Source of the DNA: Flavobacterium sp. W4I14
GTDB lineage: Bacteria; Bacteroidota; Bacteroidia; Sphingobacteriales; Sphingobacteriaceae
Direction of reading: 5' to 3'
Assembly: GCA_030817875.1 (NCBI GenBank)
Contig: JAUSZU010000001.1
Coordinates: forward strand, 5,084,001-5,148,000
Length of the DNA stretch: 64,000 nt
Shown here piece by piece: positions 9,476 to 17,771 of the stretch. How positions within the stretch are numbered: position 1 is the first letter of the stretch; every line of letters begins with the position of its first letter. The position numbers and the translations under genes were made by a program. The notes under the pieces were generated by a model, which saw nothing but the letters and a program-made list of their open reading frames with translations, had not been told where the DNA came from and searched no databases.

Positions 9476-10951
9476 ATGAAAATTAATATAAAGAAAATAG
9501 TTTTTGGATTGGCATTAGCCATGACAGGACTGAGCTCGTGCAAGAAATTTGTAGACATTAATGATGATCCTACGCGATTAAAAGATCCCGATGCCAGTTT
9601 GGTTTTGCCGGCAGCGCAGGGTAGGCTAGGGTTTACAATGGGCTCCGATATACATCGTTTTACTGCCTTATGGGTACAACAGTTTGCTGCGCAGGGAGGT
9701 GGTGCAGCCCAACCAACGCAATATGATAAATATGCAGTTGGTGAAGGTGATATCAATAATACCTGGGAAGCTACTTTTGCAGGTACCTTAGCTGATTTAC
9801 AGAAAGTGATCGAAAAAACCAAAGCAACAAGCCCAAAATATGCAGGTGTTGCAGAATTGGTAAAAGCTTATGTTTATCAAACCCATGTTGATGCATTTGG
9901 AGATCTGCCCTATTCAGAAGCCATTGGTTATGAAGCGAATTTAAAACCCAAGTTTGATGGATCTTCATCCATATATGATAATCTGTTTGGTTTAATTGAT
10001 GAGGGTATCGCAGATATCAAAAAGGCATCTTTATTGGCGCCTGCAACCGATGACTTATTTTATGGTGGCGACATGGATAAATGGGAACGTTTTGGAAATG
10101 CTTTAAAATTAAGAATGTATATCCACTACTTTTCTACCAATGGAACAGCCGCAGATGCAACAAAAGCTAAAACAGGCATAACCGCTATATTGGCTGGCAA
10201 TAAACTGTTAAGGGCAAATACCGACAATTTTCAGATGCGTTTTTTAACTTCTGCCAATCAAACCAACCCTATTCACCAATTTGAAGGATCAAGACCAAAC
10301 CAGTTTTTCCCGAGTAAAACATTGGTTGATATCATGAATGCCAAGAGCGACAGTAGAAGAAATTCATTTTTCACCTTACAGGGAACTGCATATGTTGGCG
10401 CCACGAATGGCAATGGTGATGTAGTGGTAAGTACTGCTTTTTCGCGCATGAGTACTTATCTCAGAGGGAAACTTTCAGCAGGGGCATATTCTGGTGAGGC
10501 ACCAATAAGAATGTTAACTTTTGCTGAGCAAAATCAGATTTTAGCCGAATATTTTGCCAGAACAAACGGAGGAAATGATTTACTTACTGCAGATACCTAT
10601 TATAAAGCCGGTATAAACGCTTCATTTGCAAGTGCAATCGAGTTTTCAGATGCCACAGAAGCTGCGGCTGTAACCGCTGGTTTAGCTACTTATCTGGCTT
10701 CAACAAATGGAACTTTGGCAACAGGCAATGCCCTGCAAAAAATTATCGAAGAAAAGTTTGTATCCAACTTTGGGGTTGCTATAGAACCTTGGACAGACTG
10801 GAGAAGAACAGGATTTCCTGCGCTATCGCCAGTATCTCCTGCAACAGCCATTCCGCGTATATTACCATATTCATTCAACGAAAGAAGCTACAATCCTAAC
10901 ACACCGGCCCGACCTTCAGTATTTGTAAAATCTGTATTTTGGGATAAATAA
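9476..10951 (+). CDS. SusD-like_2 family surface lipoprotein
   Basis: A 491-residue lipoprotein with lipobox cysteine near position 22 (GLSSC) followed by KKF. It belongs to the second SusD subfamily (SusD-like_2, PF12771 type): DDPTRLKDPDASLVLPAAQG at the start, WVQQFAAQGG, AELVKAYVYQTHVDAFGDLP, DKWERFGNALKLRMYIHY, and EPWTDWRRTGFPAL near the C-terminus. It follows the SusC gene after 18 bases and should form its lid. The next lipoprotein gene begins 8 bases after the stop, so all three are one operon. Confidence 0.93.
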   Translation: MKINIKKIVFGLALAMTGLSSCKKFVDINDDPTRLKDPDASLVLPAAQGRLGFTMGSDIHRFTALWVQQFAAQGGGAAQPTQYDKYAVGEGDINNTWEATFAGTLADLQKVIEKTKATSPKYAGVAELVKAYVYQTHVDAFGDLPYSEAIGYEANLKPKFDGSSSIYDNLFGLIDEGIADIKKASLLAPATDDLFYGGDMDKWERFGNALKLRMYIHYFSTNGTAADATKAKTGITAILAGNKLLRANTDNFQMRFLTSANQTNPIHQFEGSRPNQFFPSKTLVDIMNAKSDSRRNSFFTLQGTAYVGATNGNGDVVVSTAFSRMSTYLRGKLSAGAYSGEAPIRMLTFAEQNQILAEYFARTNGGNDLLTADTYYKAGINASFASAIEFSDATEAAAVTAGLATYLASTNGTLATGNALQKIIEEKFVSNFGVAIEPWTDWRRTGFPALSPVSPATAIPRILPYSFNERSYNPNTPARPSVFVKSVFWDK

Positions 10952-10959
10952 TTATAACT

Positions 10960-11409
10960 ATGAAAAGAATTTTAATCATATTATTTGCATCAATTTTAGG
11001 CTTGGCCTCATGCAAAAAAGACCCAAAGCAACCTGAAACGCTTGATACACCGGCTACCATTACTTTTGATGGTAACTTAAATACGGTATCGGGTACCTAT
11101 TCAAGTTATGCTAGTGCTACTCCTACCACAAAAGGAACAGGAACTGTAAATATTGTAATTACCTATAGTGGAGATGTAAAAACACTTTCGTTTACCACGC
11201 CAACAGGTACAGTTATTAACAACCTGGGTACAGCTACAGTGAGTGGCGGTTCTTACACTTTTACTAAACTGGTAAAAGATTTACGTGGTGCGGCCGATGC
11301 GCCACTCCCAACTTCTGGTACAAGTGGAGCAGTTGTTTTAACGGTTACGGCCACCCTCGGCAGTGGACAGACGGTAAAACGCTTTTTTACCATTAACATT
11401 ACCGGGTAA
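10960..11409 (+). CDS. Small lipoprotein of the SusCD operon, unknown function
   Basis: 149 residues with a lipoprotein signal (cysteine 18 in GLASC, followed by KKD). The mature part is rich in Thr/Ser/Gly and predicted all-beta: alternating strands such as TITFDGNLNTVSGTYSSY and VVLTVTATLGSGQTVKRFF, resembling an immunoglobulin-like or accessory ligand-binding surface domain. It is the third gene of the 6329-11409 operon, in the position where SusE/SusF-like accessory binding proteins often sit. No enzyme motif is seen. Confidence 0.8.
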   Translation: MKRILIILFASILGLASCKKDPKQPETLDTPATITFDGNLNTVSGTYSSYASATPTTKGTGTVNIVITYSGDVKTLSFTTPTGTVINNLGTATVSGGSYTFTKLVKDLRGAADAPLPTSGTSGAVVLTVTATLGSGQTVKRFFTINITG

Positions 11410-11420
11410 TTTGTTTAAAA

Positions 11421-11451
11421 AGAAAGGCCTGTAAATTTTCCAGGCCTTTCT
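11421..11451. terminator. Bidirectional terminator between convergent genes
   Basis: An 11-bp perfect stem AGAAAGGCCTG/CAGGCCTTTCT with a 9-nt loop lies between the SusCD operon and the convergent DoxX gene. A-rich bases before it and TTTT after it suit both strands. Confidence 0.88.
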
Positions 11452-11472
11452 TTTAAATTGAAGAATTTAAGC

Positions 11473-11880
11473 TTATTTCTTATCCACACTATACTTACCC
11501 GGCCCAATAAAAATCAGCCCGAAAAATACAATGCCTAATTCTATTGCATGACTGGCACCGCCTAATCCATCTCCTTTACCAAAATGAACCAGCGCTGCTA
11601 TAATCATCGTAAAGATTAATAAAATCAGTGCTGAGCGGAAAAACAATCCTACAATTAGCAAGAAACCACCAAAGGTTTCGGTAGCGGCGGCCATAAAGCC
11701 CCAAAATATAGGTAAAAAGTCTATGCCGATTACCTTCATACTTCCTCCTAAACCAGTCCAGCCGTTTGGGCCGCCTGCAAGTTTCGGGAAACCATGAATA
11801 ATAAACATTGCGCCTAAACCAATGCGTAACAGTAACAAGCCTGTATTGCGGTATTTTCCTAAGTTATCTAAAATCGCCAT
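11473..11880 (-). CDS. DoxX family membrane protein
   Basis: 135 residues with four predicted transmembrane helices: about 10-30, 55-80, 82-103 and 112-128. The start GLLLLRIGLGAMFIIHGFPKL, with GWTGLGGSM after it, is the DoxX signature. DoxX proteins are inner-membrane proteins, some acting with thiosulfate:quinone oxidoreductases or in oxidative-stress complexes; the exact role here is not known. It abuts the LD-carboxypeptidase gene by one base and is likely transcribed with it. A copy of its 3' end is preserved at 6058-6126. Confidence 0.88.
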   Translation of the reverse strand: MAILDNLGKYRNTGLLLLRIGLGAMFIIHGFPKLAGGPNGWTGLGGSMKVIGIDFLPIFWGFMAAATETFGGFLLIVGLFFRSALILLIFTMIIAALVHFGKGDGLGGASHAIELGIVFFGLIFIGPGKYSVDKK

Positions 11881-11881
11881 C

Positions 11882-12781
11882 CTATAAATATTTAAATTGA
11901 ACGTTATTTGTTTCTATTTTTAAGTTCACTTCAGCACCTAAAACCATACTGAGGTTGTTATCGATATGTCCCGTTGGGAAATTAAAGCAGACAGGAAAAT
12001 CATAGTCCTTAACAATATCCCAAATTACCTCATCAGCCGTTTGCCCGAAAGAAATCTTTTCTTCTTCAATTTCATTAAAAGCACCAATAATCAAACCCTT
12101 TAAGGCTTTTAGCTTACCTGCTCTTTTTAGCATACGCAGCATGCGGTCTATACCGTATTCCTGTTCACCAACATCTTCCAAAAAGAGAATTTTATCTGTA
12201 AAATCCATTTCCGAAACCGAGCCCTGTACCATGGTGAGCAAACTTAAATTGCCACCAATTAAAACTCCGGCCGCCTCTCCTGCCCTATTTTTAAAGGTGC
12301 TTTGGTAAGCATAGGTCTGTTTTTCGCCAAACAAAGCCCGCTGTAAAGAAATTAAAGCTTCTGTAGTAGATTCATCAAAAGTATACGGCATTTGCGCGTG
12401 CATACACTGGGTATTACATTGCGCAATCAGGTGCGATAATAGTACGGTAATATCGCTAAAACCTACAAACCACTTAGGGTTCTTGTTAAATGCTGTAAAG
12501 TCCAGGTCATCAATAATCCTGATGGTACCATAACCGCCACGGCCCGAAATAATCGCTTTAATAGCCGGATCATCTAAAAAACGTTGAATATCTTTGGTTC
12601 TTAACGCATCAGTTCCTGCAAACTGGTGATGACTGGCGTATACACTTTCGCCAACAATAACCTCCAGGCCCCAGCTTTCTAATCGTGCTATGGCATGGTC
12701 TATTGGTTTGGGTAATTTCTTTGCCGGACATACCAGGGCAATCTTATCTCCTTTTTTTAAATACGGGGGCTGCTTAATCAT
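11882..12781 (-). CDS. LD-carboxypeptidase (peptidase family S66)
   Basis: 299 residues starting at MIKQPPYLKKGD. A longer frame exists upstream but would cross the divergent metG promoter, so this start is preferred. LD-carboxypeptidases trim the terminal D-Ala from murein tetrapeptides in the cytoplasm during peptidoglycan recycling. Family features are clear: ISGRGGYGTIRIIDDLDF, the nucleophile elbow WFVGFSDITVLL (Ser in GFSD), the Glu segment LFLEDVGEQEYGIDRML, and the C-terminal His in PTGHIDNN. It probably shares a transcript with doxX downstream, and is divergent from metG with only 40 bases between start codons. Confidence 0.93.
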   Translation of the reverse strand: MIKQPPYLKKGDKIALVCPAKKLPKPIDHAIARLESWGLEVIVGESVYASHHQFAGTDALRTKDIQRFLDDPAIKAIISGRGGYGTIRIIDDLDFTAFNKNPKWFVGFSDITVLLSHLIAQCNTQCMHAQMPYTFDESTTEALISLQRALFGEKQTYAYQSTFKNRAGEAAGVLIGGNLSLLTMVQGSVSEMDFTDKILFLEDVGEQEYGIDRMLRMLKRAGKLKALKGLIIGAFNEIEEEKISFGQTADEVIWDIVKDYDFPVCFNFPTGHIDNNLSMVLGAEVNLKIETNNVQFKYL

Positions 12782-12793
12782 CTTCAAAACACT

Positions 12794-12801
12794 TATCTTT
12801 G
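12794..12801 (+). promoter_or_regulatory. metG -7 promoter element (TAnnTTTG)
   Basis: TATCTTTG matches the Bacteroidota -7 consensus and lies 20 bases before the proposed TTG start of metG. No clear -33 TTG is present. Confidence 0.55.
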
Positions 12802-12821
12802 CCAAATTAATAAAAATTGTT

Positions 12822-14930
12822 TTGGATAATAGTAAAATTAAAAGATATACCGTAACTGCAGCGCTTCCATATACCAATGGACCCGTTCATATTGGGCACC
12901 TCGCTGGTGTTTACATCCCTGCAGATATTTATGCCCGTTATTTAAGGTCGAATAAACGTGATGTAAAGTTCATCTGTGGATCTGATGAAAATGGTGTGCC
13001 CATTACTTTAAAAGCCAAAAGAGAAGGCATTACGCCTCAGGAAGTGGTAGATAAGTACCATAAGATTATTGGCGATTCTTTTAAAGAATTCGGCGTATCT
13101 TTCGATATCTATCACCGTACCTCATCGCTTACCCATCACCAAACCGCTGCCGATTTCTTCGAAACCCTTTACAATAAAGGTGTTTTTACCGAAGAGGTTA
13201 CCGAGCAATATTACGATGCCACTGCAAAACAATTTTTAGCCGATCGGTACATTACCGGTACCTGCCCCAAATGTGGAAATGAAAATGCTTATGGCGATCA
13301 GTGCGAAAACTGCGGCTCTACGCTTAATGCGACCGATTTAATCAACCCGAAATCGACCCTATCTGGCGATAAACCAATTTTAAAGGAAACCAAAAACTGG
13401 TTTCTGCCACTAGATAAATACGAAGACCGTTTACGTACCTATATCGAAAGCCATAAAGAATGGCGCCCAAATGTGTACGGCCAATGCCAAAGCTGGTTAA
13501 ATGCAGGTTTACAGCCCAGGGCCATGACAAGGGATTTAGATTGGGGCGTTCGTGTTCCGCTTCGCGATGCCGAAGGTAAAGTGCTTTATGTTTGGTTTGA
13601 TGCGCCTATCGGATATATTTCTGCAACCAAAGAGCTTTGCAACTATGCCAAGCTCGATGTGTGGAACCCTAAGGCCGAAGAATATTATATCAGCAGTTAC
13701 GAAAACGATAAATGTGGTTGGGAAGAATACTGGAAAAGCGACGAAACCAAACTGGTCCACTTTATCGGTAAAGATAACATCGTTTTTCACTGCATTATTT
13801 TCCCTGCAATGTTAATGGCGCATGGCGAATATACCTTGGCCGATAATGTGCCGGCAAACGAATTTTTAAACTTAGAAGGACAAAAAATATCAACTTCCAA
13901 GAATTGGGCGGTTTGGCTAAACGAATATTTGAGGGAGTTTGAAGGCAAACAAGATGTATTGCGTTATGTATTAACCGCAACTGCTCCCGAGACCAAGGAT
14001 AACGATTTTACCTGGAAAGATTTTCAGGCCAGAAACAATAATGAATTGGTGGCCATCCTGGGTAACTTCGTAAACAGGGTTGTGGTACTTACGCATAAAT
14101 ACTTTGGTGGTTCGGTGCCTACCTGCATGGAAATTACGGATGTAGATCAGGCTGTTATTGATGAACTGGCCGGGTACCCTGCTAAAATCTCTGCATCTAT
14201 CGAGAATTATCGCTTTAGAGAGGCCTTATCAGAAGTAATGAATGTTGCCCGTTTAGGAAATAAATACCTGGCCGAAACCGAGCCGTGGAAACTCATTAAA
14301 ACGGATGAGGACCGGGTGAGAACAATATTGAATGTTGCGCTTCAAATTGCCGCCAATATCCAGATCCTGATTGAACCTTTCTTGCCATTTACTGCAGAAA
14401 AGTTAATGAAGATGCTTCAAAACGGTGGCCATGATTGGGATGATGCAGGTACGGTGAGTTTATTAAAACGTGGCCACGAGATTGGCGAAGCCGTGCTTTT
14501 GTTTGATAAAATTGAAGATGCAGAGATCGACTTCCAGATTGAGAAACTAAACCAAAGCAAGGCCAGTAATGCAGCCAGTAATGTAGTTGCAGTTCCGGCA
14601 AAAGAAAATATCCAGTTTGATGATTTCTCGGCAATGGATATCCGTGTAGCCACCATTGTTGCTGCCGAAAAGGTAGAGAAAACAAAAAAACTGTTAAAAT
14701 TAACGGTAAATACCGGTATTGATGAAAGAACAGTGGTTTCAGGCATCGCTGAATATTATAAACCTGAAGATATTGTTGGCAAACAGGTAAGTATGATCGT
14801 AAACCTTGCCCCACGCGAAATCAAAGGGATTTTATCACAGGGCATGATCCTGATGGCCGAAAACGCCGAAGGCAAACTCACTTTTGTGGCACCTGTAGAA
14901 AAGTTCGCAGAGGGTAGTGTAATTAGATAG
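12822..14930 (+). CDS. metG: Methionyl-tRNA synthetase
   Basis: Charges tRNA-Met in the cytoplasm. The start is taken as the TTG codon giving (M)DNSKIKRYTVTAALPYTNGP (702 residues), because the frame upstream encodes no conserved sequence and overlaps the divergent gene. The class I HIGH motif appears in GPVHIGHLAG (about 20-29), a Cys4 zinc knuckle CPKCGN...CENCG (about 145-165), the KMSKS equivalent KISTSKNW (about 355), an anticodon-binding helical domain, and a fused C-terminal tRNA-binding OB domain (DFSAMDIRVATIVAAEKV, about 600-702). This is the long MetG form usual in Bacteroidota. A terminator follows. Confidence 0.97.
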   Translation: MDNSKIKRYTVTAALPYTNGPVHIGHLAGVYIPADIYARYLRSNKRDVKFICGSDENGVPITLKAKREGITPQEVVDKYHKIIGDSFKEFGVSFDIYHRTSSLTHHQTAADFFETLYNKGVFTEEVTEQYYDATAKQFLADRYITGTCPKCGNENAYGDQCENCGSTLNATDLINPKSTLSGDKPILKETKNWFLPLDKYEDRLRTYIESHKEWRPNVYGQCQSWLNAGLQPRAMTRDLDWGVRVPLRDAEGKVLYVWFDAPIGYISATKELCNYAKLDVWNPKAEEYYISSYENDKCGWEEYWKSDETKLVHFIGKDNIVFHCIIFPAMLMAHGEYTLADNVPANEFLNLEGQKISTSKNWAVWLNEYLREFEGKQDVLRYVLTATAPETKDNDFTWKDFQARNNNELVAILGNFVNRVVVLTHKYFGGSVPTCMEITDVDQAVIDELAGYPAKISASIENYRFREALSEVMNVARLGNKYLAETEPWKLIKTDEDRVRTILNVALQIAANIQILIEPFLPFTAEKLMKMLQNGGHDWDDAGTVSLLKRGHEIGEAVLLFDKIEDAEIDFQIEKLNQSKASNAASNVVAVPAKENIQFDDFSAMDIRVATIVAAEKVEKTKKLLKLTVNTGIDERTVVSGIAEYYKPEDIVGKQVSMIVNLAPREIKGILSQGMILMAENAEGKLTFVAPVEKFAEGSVIR

Positions 14931-14954
14931 TGTTTGCATGCCGTAATTAAATAT

Positions 14955-14984
14955 AAAGCCATTTGATTAATTTCAAATGGCTTT
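14955..14984 (+). terminator. metG terminator
   Basis: A 12-bp stem AAAGCCATTTGA with its complement and a 6-nt loop is followed by a T run. Confidence 0.9.
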
Positions 14985-15084
14985 TTTTATTGCTTATCCT
15001 ATGCAATAATCCTAAAGGAGTCTTTTATAATTTATGTTTTTAAAGACAATTTCCTTAAATAAATGCATGTTAAAATGAATTCTC

Positions 15085-15110
15085 TTGCGACAAAACTTTT
15101 GTTATATTTG
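15085..15110 (+). promoter_or_regulatory. tRNA-Arg promoter
   Basis: TATATTTG (15103-15110) is a perfect -7 element, with TTG at 15085-15087 as a possible -33 (15-base spacer, shorter than the usual ~19). Transcription would begin a few bases before the tRNA at 15121. Confidence 0.65.
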
Positions 15111-15120
15111 CGCAACAAAT

Positions 15121-15192
15121 GGTCCCGTAGTTCAACGGATAGAATAGAAGTTTCCTAAACTTTAGATATGAGTTCGATTCTCGTCGGGACCA
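15121..15192 (+). tRNA. tRNA-Arg (anticodon CCU)
   Basis: A cloverleaf can be folded by eye: acceptor GGTCCCG/CGGGACC, D stem GTTC/GAAT, anticodon stem GAAGT/ACTTT with loop TTCCTAA (anticodon CCT, reading AGG), T stem ATGAG/CTCGT with loop TTCGATT, and discriminator A. The 3' CCA is not encoded. A truncated integrase gene lies 123 bases downstream, suggesting that the tRNA 3' end served as an attachment site. Confidence 0.95.
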
Positions 15193-15216
15193 CTTGGAGA
15201 GGTAAATCTCCGCACT

Positions 15217-15250
15217 AAACGGCTTTTCTGCAACAGGAAGGCCGTTTTTG
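15217..15250 (+). terminator. Terminator after tRNA-Arg
   Basis: An imperfect hairpin AAACGGCTTTTCTG...CAGGAAGGCCGTTT is followed by TTGTTTTT. Confidence 0.65.
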
Positions 15251-15315
15251 TTTTTACTGATCTTCTTATATGGTGTGTTTCCGACAACCAAAACGACAAC
15301 CGATTTTCCGTTGTC

Positions 15316-15531
15316 GTGGTTGCTCAATTCACTTATACGGCAGAGATTAAATTAAACCTAAGAGAGCCTAACGCAGAAAAAGAAACGCCAATTAATGTGA
15401 TCATTAGATTCAATGGTCAAAAGCTAGTTTACTCGAGTGGTAAACGGATTCATCCCAGTATGTGGGACAACCTATCGCAGAAAGCAGCTTTTGAGATAAA
15501 TGGATATCGGTTAAAAACAAACAGATCTTAG
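15316..15531 (+). pseudogene. Truncated tyrosine-recombinase integrase (arm-binding domain only)
   Basis: 71 residues from a GTG start. EKETPINVIIRFNGQKLVYS followed by SGKRIHPSMWDN matches the N-terminal arm-type DNA-binding domain of Bacteroidota integrases ('...I.lr...ng.r...stG.ki.p..Wd'). The frame ends after KTNRS, before any core-binding or catalytic (R-H-R-Y) domain; intact relatives are about 400 residues. It sits 123 bases after tRNA-Arg, the classic position for an element integrated at a tRNA, and its loss would have fixed the element in place. Confidence 0.7.
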
Positions 15532-15589
15532 AATTAAATACCAGATAAAGCGTTGTTAACCTCATGCGTGAGTTTGACCTGTGTAATTA

Positions 15590-15795
15590 TTTTACTTATA
15601 GAAATCTTAAATATATCTGTTTTACTTGCCTGTAATCAGTTTTACGCAATAGCTAATTGATTTTATTCGTTTTACAAAGACTAGATTTGTTTTACTTATT
15701 GGAAACTCTTTCATACCATTTTTATTGATTTCGTATTAGTTTTACTGAATTATATTGGTATTTTATTAAATTTACTGAAAGAATATACGTTTTAC
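15590..15795 (+). repeat. Periodic TTTTAC array (alternating 30/20-bp steps) ahead of the Fic gene
   Basis: TTTTAC, usually preceded by G, begins at 15590, 15620, 15640, 15670, 15690, 15740 and 15790, with one-base variants at 15720 (TTTTAT) and 15770 (ATTTAC). The steps are 30, 20, 30, 20, 30, 20, 30, 20: a 50-bp period with two motif positions per period. The sequences between motifs (24 and 14 bases) are AT-rich but not alike. The last motif ends 8 bases before the Fic start codon. Ordinary tandem repeats conserve the whole unit; here only motif and distance are kept. Confidence 0.8.
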
Positions 15796-15803
15796 TGAAA
15801 AAA

Positions 15804-17300
15804 ATGGCAAAGAACAAAGTAGGCAGTGAATGGTTAAAAGAGCATTTGAACCTGGAAGGATACGGAGTAACAAAACGGTCTTTTATCGGGACTCAAAATA
15901 AGATAGAGATGGCAGCTGATGGCACCATAGATCAGCAGTTTGGGCCAAAATATGCTCCTGGCGGTAATACGGTACCAAGCCATCTAGCGTTCCTTCTAAA
16001 ATATGAGGATGTTAATCTTGATTTCCTAAGTGCGGTATTTGCACGTGCAGATCGAAAAGAACTGGATAAGTTTATTTCCGCTAGCCCTTCAGGTAAATAC
16101 AGCAGGAAGCTGGGGTTTCTTTATGAATGGTTGACTGGTAAACAACTTGACCTTACTGCTGAACCCAGCGGCAACTACGTGAATTTATTGGATGAAGAAC
16201 AATATATTACAGGAAGGCAGATCAAGAATAGCAGGTGGAGAATTAATGATAACCTCTTAGGAGGGCGAAAATTCTGTCCGATTGTCCGTCGTACAAAGGC
16301 CATAGAGGATGTCTTAGATATTGATTATAAAGCAGAGATTGAAGAACTAAAAGAAAAGTTTTCCCCTGAAGTCTTTAAAAGGGCAACCCAATATTTATAC
16401 AGGAAAGAAACCAAGTCCTCATACGAAATAGAGAGTGAAAAGCCGTCGCCTGAAAGAATCGACCGTTTTATAGCCATTTTGTATAAAGCTGGAACTGCTC
16501 CGAGCGCAGAAGTGCTTGATGTCAAAAGCCTAACTGAATTGCAAAATGCCATTGTCGATCAACGCTATGCTCAAAAAGGTTTCCGAAATTTTCAGAACTT
16601 TGTTGGACAAACCAACCATCGCATGGAGGAAATTTATCATTATATATGTCCTCCGCCTGATATGGTTAAATCTATGATGGAGGGTCTAATTGAGTTGGAA
16701 GAAAAAACAACTGGTGAGCCTGCTGTAGTGAGGGCGGCTATCATCGCGTTTGGCTTTGTATTTATTCATCCATTTGAGGATGGTAACGGAAGAATCCATA
16801 GGTTTTTAATTCATGATATGCTGACCCGGGATGGACTGTCTGAACAAGGTTTAATCATACCTGTATCTGCGCACATGGTCAACAATATGAGAGATTATGA
16901 TGCAGCGTTAGAGAGTTATTCCAAACCCTTAATGCAGAGAATAAAGTTCAAACGGGACGAAAGAGGAGAAATAATAATCACTAATCCCAAGGAAGTCGAT
17001 GCGTATTTTCGATACCCTGATCTAACCCTACAATGTGCTTATCTTGCTACGACCATACAAGCGGCAATTAAGCAGGACCTGTCCGAAGAACTTCATTTTT
17101 TAGAGCGTTATGACGAGTTAAAGCGGGAACTGCAAAACCTAATTGATATGCCAGATAGAAGACTAAACGATGTTATTATCTTCTTACATCAAAACAAAGG
17201 TGTTTTTCCAAAACGTAGGAAGAAAAATTTTGAGGAAATCACTGAGGGAGAGTTTGCTAAAATGGAGAAAATCTATAACGACATCTTTGATAACAACTAA
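15804..17300 (+). CDS. Fic family protein (putative AMPylase/NMP transferase)
   Basis: 498 residues. The canonical Fic active-site motif HPFEDGNGRIHR starts at about residue 322, preceded by the FRNFQNFVGQTN...YICPPPDMV lead-in typical of Fic domains. Fic enzymes transfer AMP or other nucleotide moieties from NTPs to protein hydroxyls; many act in toxin-antitoxin or phage-response settings. The N-terminal ~200 residues (LGFLYEWLTGKQLDL segment) form an extra domain, and a helical region follows the Fic core. I could not place an inhibitory (S/T)xxxE(G/N) helix with confidence. It sits alone behind an integrase remnant and the TTTTAC array, so it may be cargo of an integrated element. Confidence 0.92.
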   Translation: MAKNKVGSEWLKEHLNLEGYGVTKRSFIGTQNKIEMAADGTIDQQFGPKYAPGGNTVPSHLAFLLKYEDVNLDFLSAVFARADRKELDKFISASPSGKYSRKLGFLYEWLTGKQLDLTAEPSGNYVNLLDEEQYITGRQIKNSRWRINDNLLGGRKFCPIVRRTKAIEDVLDIDYKAEIEELKEKFSPEVFKRATQYLYRKETKSSYEIESEKPSPERIDRFIAILYKAGTAPSAEVLDVKSLTELQNAIVDQRYAQKGFRNFQNFVGQTNHRMEEIYHYICPPPDMVKSMMEGLIELEEKTTGEPAVVRAAIIAFGFVFIHPFEDGNGRIHRFLIHDMLTRDGLSEQGLIIPVSAHMVNNMRDYDAALESYSKPLMQRIKFKRDERGEIIITNPKEVDAYFRYPDLTLQCAYLATTIQAAIKQDLSEELHFLERYDELKRELQNLIDMPDRRLNDVIIFLHQNKGVFPKRRKKNFEEITEGEFAKMEKIYNDIFDNN

Positions 17301-17635
17301 ACCAGGAATGCTTTGAATTAGGCGGCATATAGTGGGTATTTCACGATCTTATCTACAGCGTTCATTCTAAGATATTTTCAATTCGCGGATCGCGAATCCT
17401 TGTTGCCCGGATATGAACTTCTTCATATGAATATGAAAGAATAGGTGATAATATATCTAGCGGAACAGTGGTAAACTATATAGAGCGGAATATCCACTGT
17501 TGCCATTCCAGCTGTTTCGTTGCTATGTTCTTTATGTTTCTTATTTGACTGGAATTCGGAAATGTGTGCCTGTTGCGACTAATTATTTTCTTGCCTCAGT
17601 CTTTATGCTTTCCTATTTGACTGGATTTATGACCA
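17301..17635. other. Intergenic region with a palindrome and a 27-bp direct repeat
   Basis: No convincing gene. 17381-17397 is a 7-bp inverted repeat ATTCGCG-GAT-CGCGAAT. Two similar segments, about 17528-17555 and 17600-17628, both read TCTTTATG(c)TTTC(c)TATTTGACTGGA and are 72 bases apart. An 82-codon frame at 17500 spans them but shows no family and is judged chance. Confidence 0.5.
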
Positions 17636-17771
17636 ACGGTTCGTCTAGAAATTACAGGCGTTGGTCTAGTGGTTACCAATGCTGGTATAATACAGGGTTT
17701 TTGCCTGCAACGTTTGATGTATGGCTGCGTCTTAATAACAAACAATAGCAAAAACCTAAAATATAAAAGAT

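Noticed and set aside
15590..15795. CRISPR array
   Set aside because: The repeated unit is only 6-7 bases, spacers are 14 or 24 bases, and there are no cas genes in the window.
17500..17748. 82-codon frame as a gene
   Set aside because: It covers a promoter-type repeat region shared with 24189-24324, where the frame is not kept.
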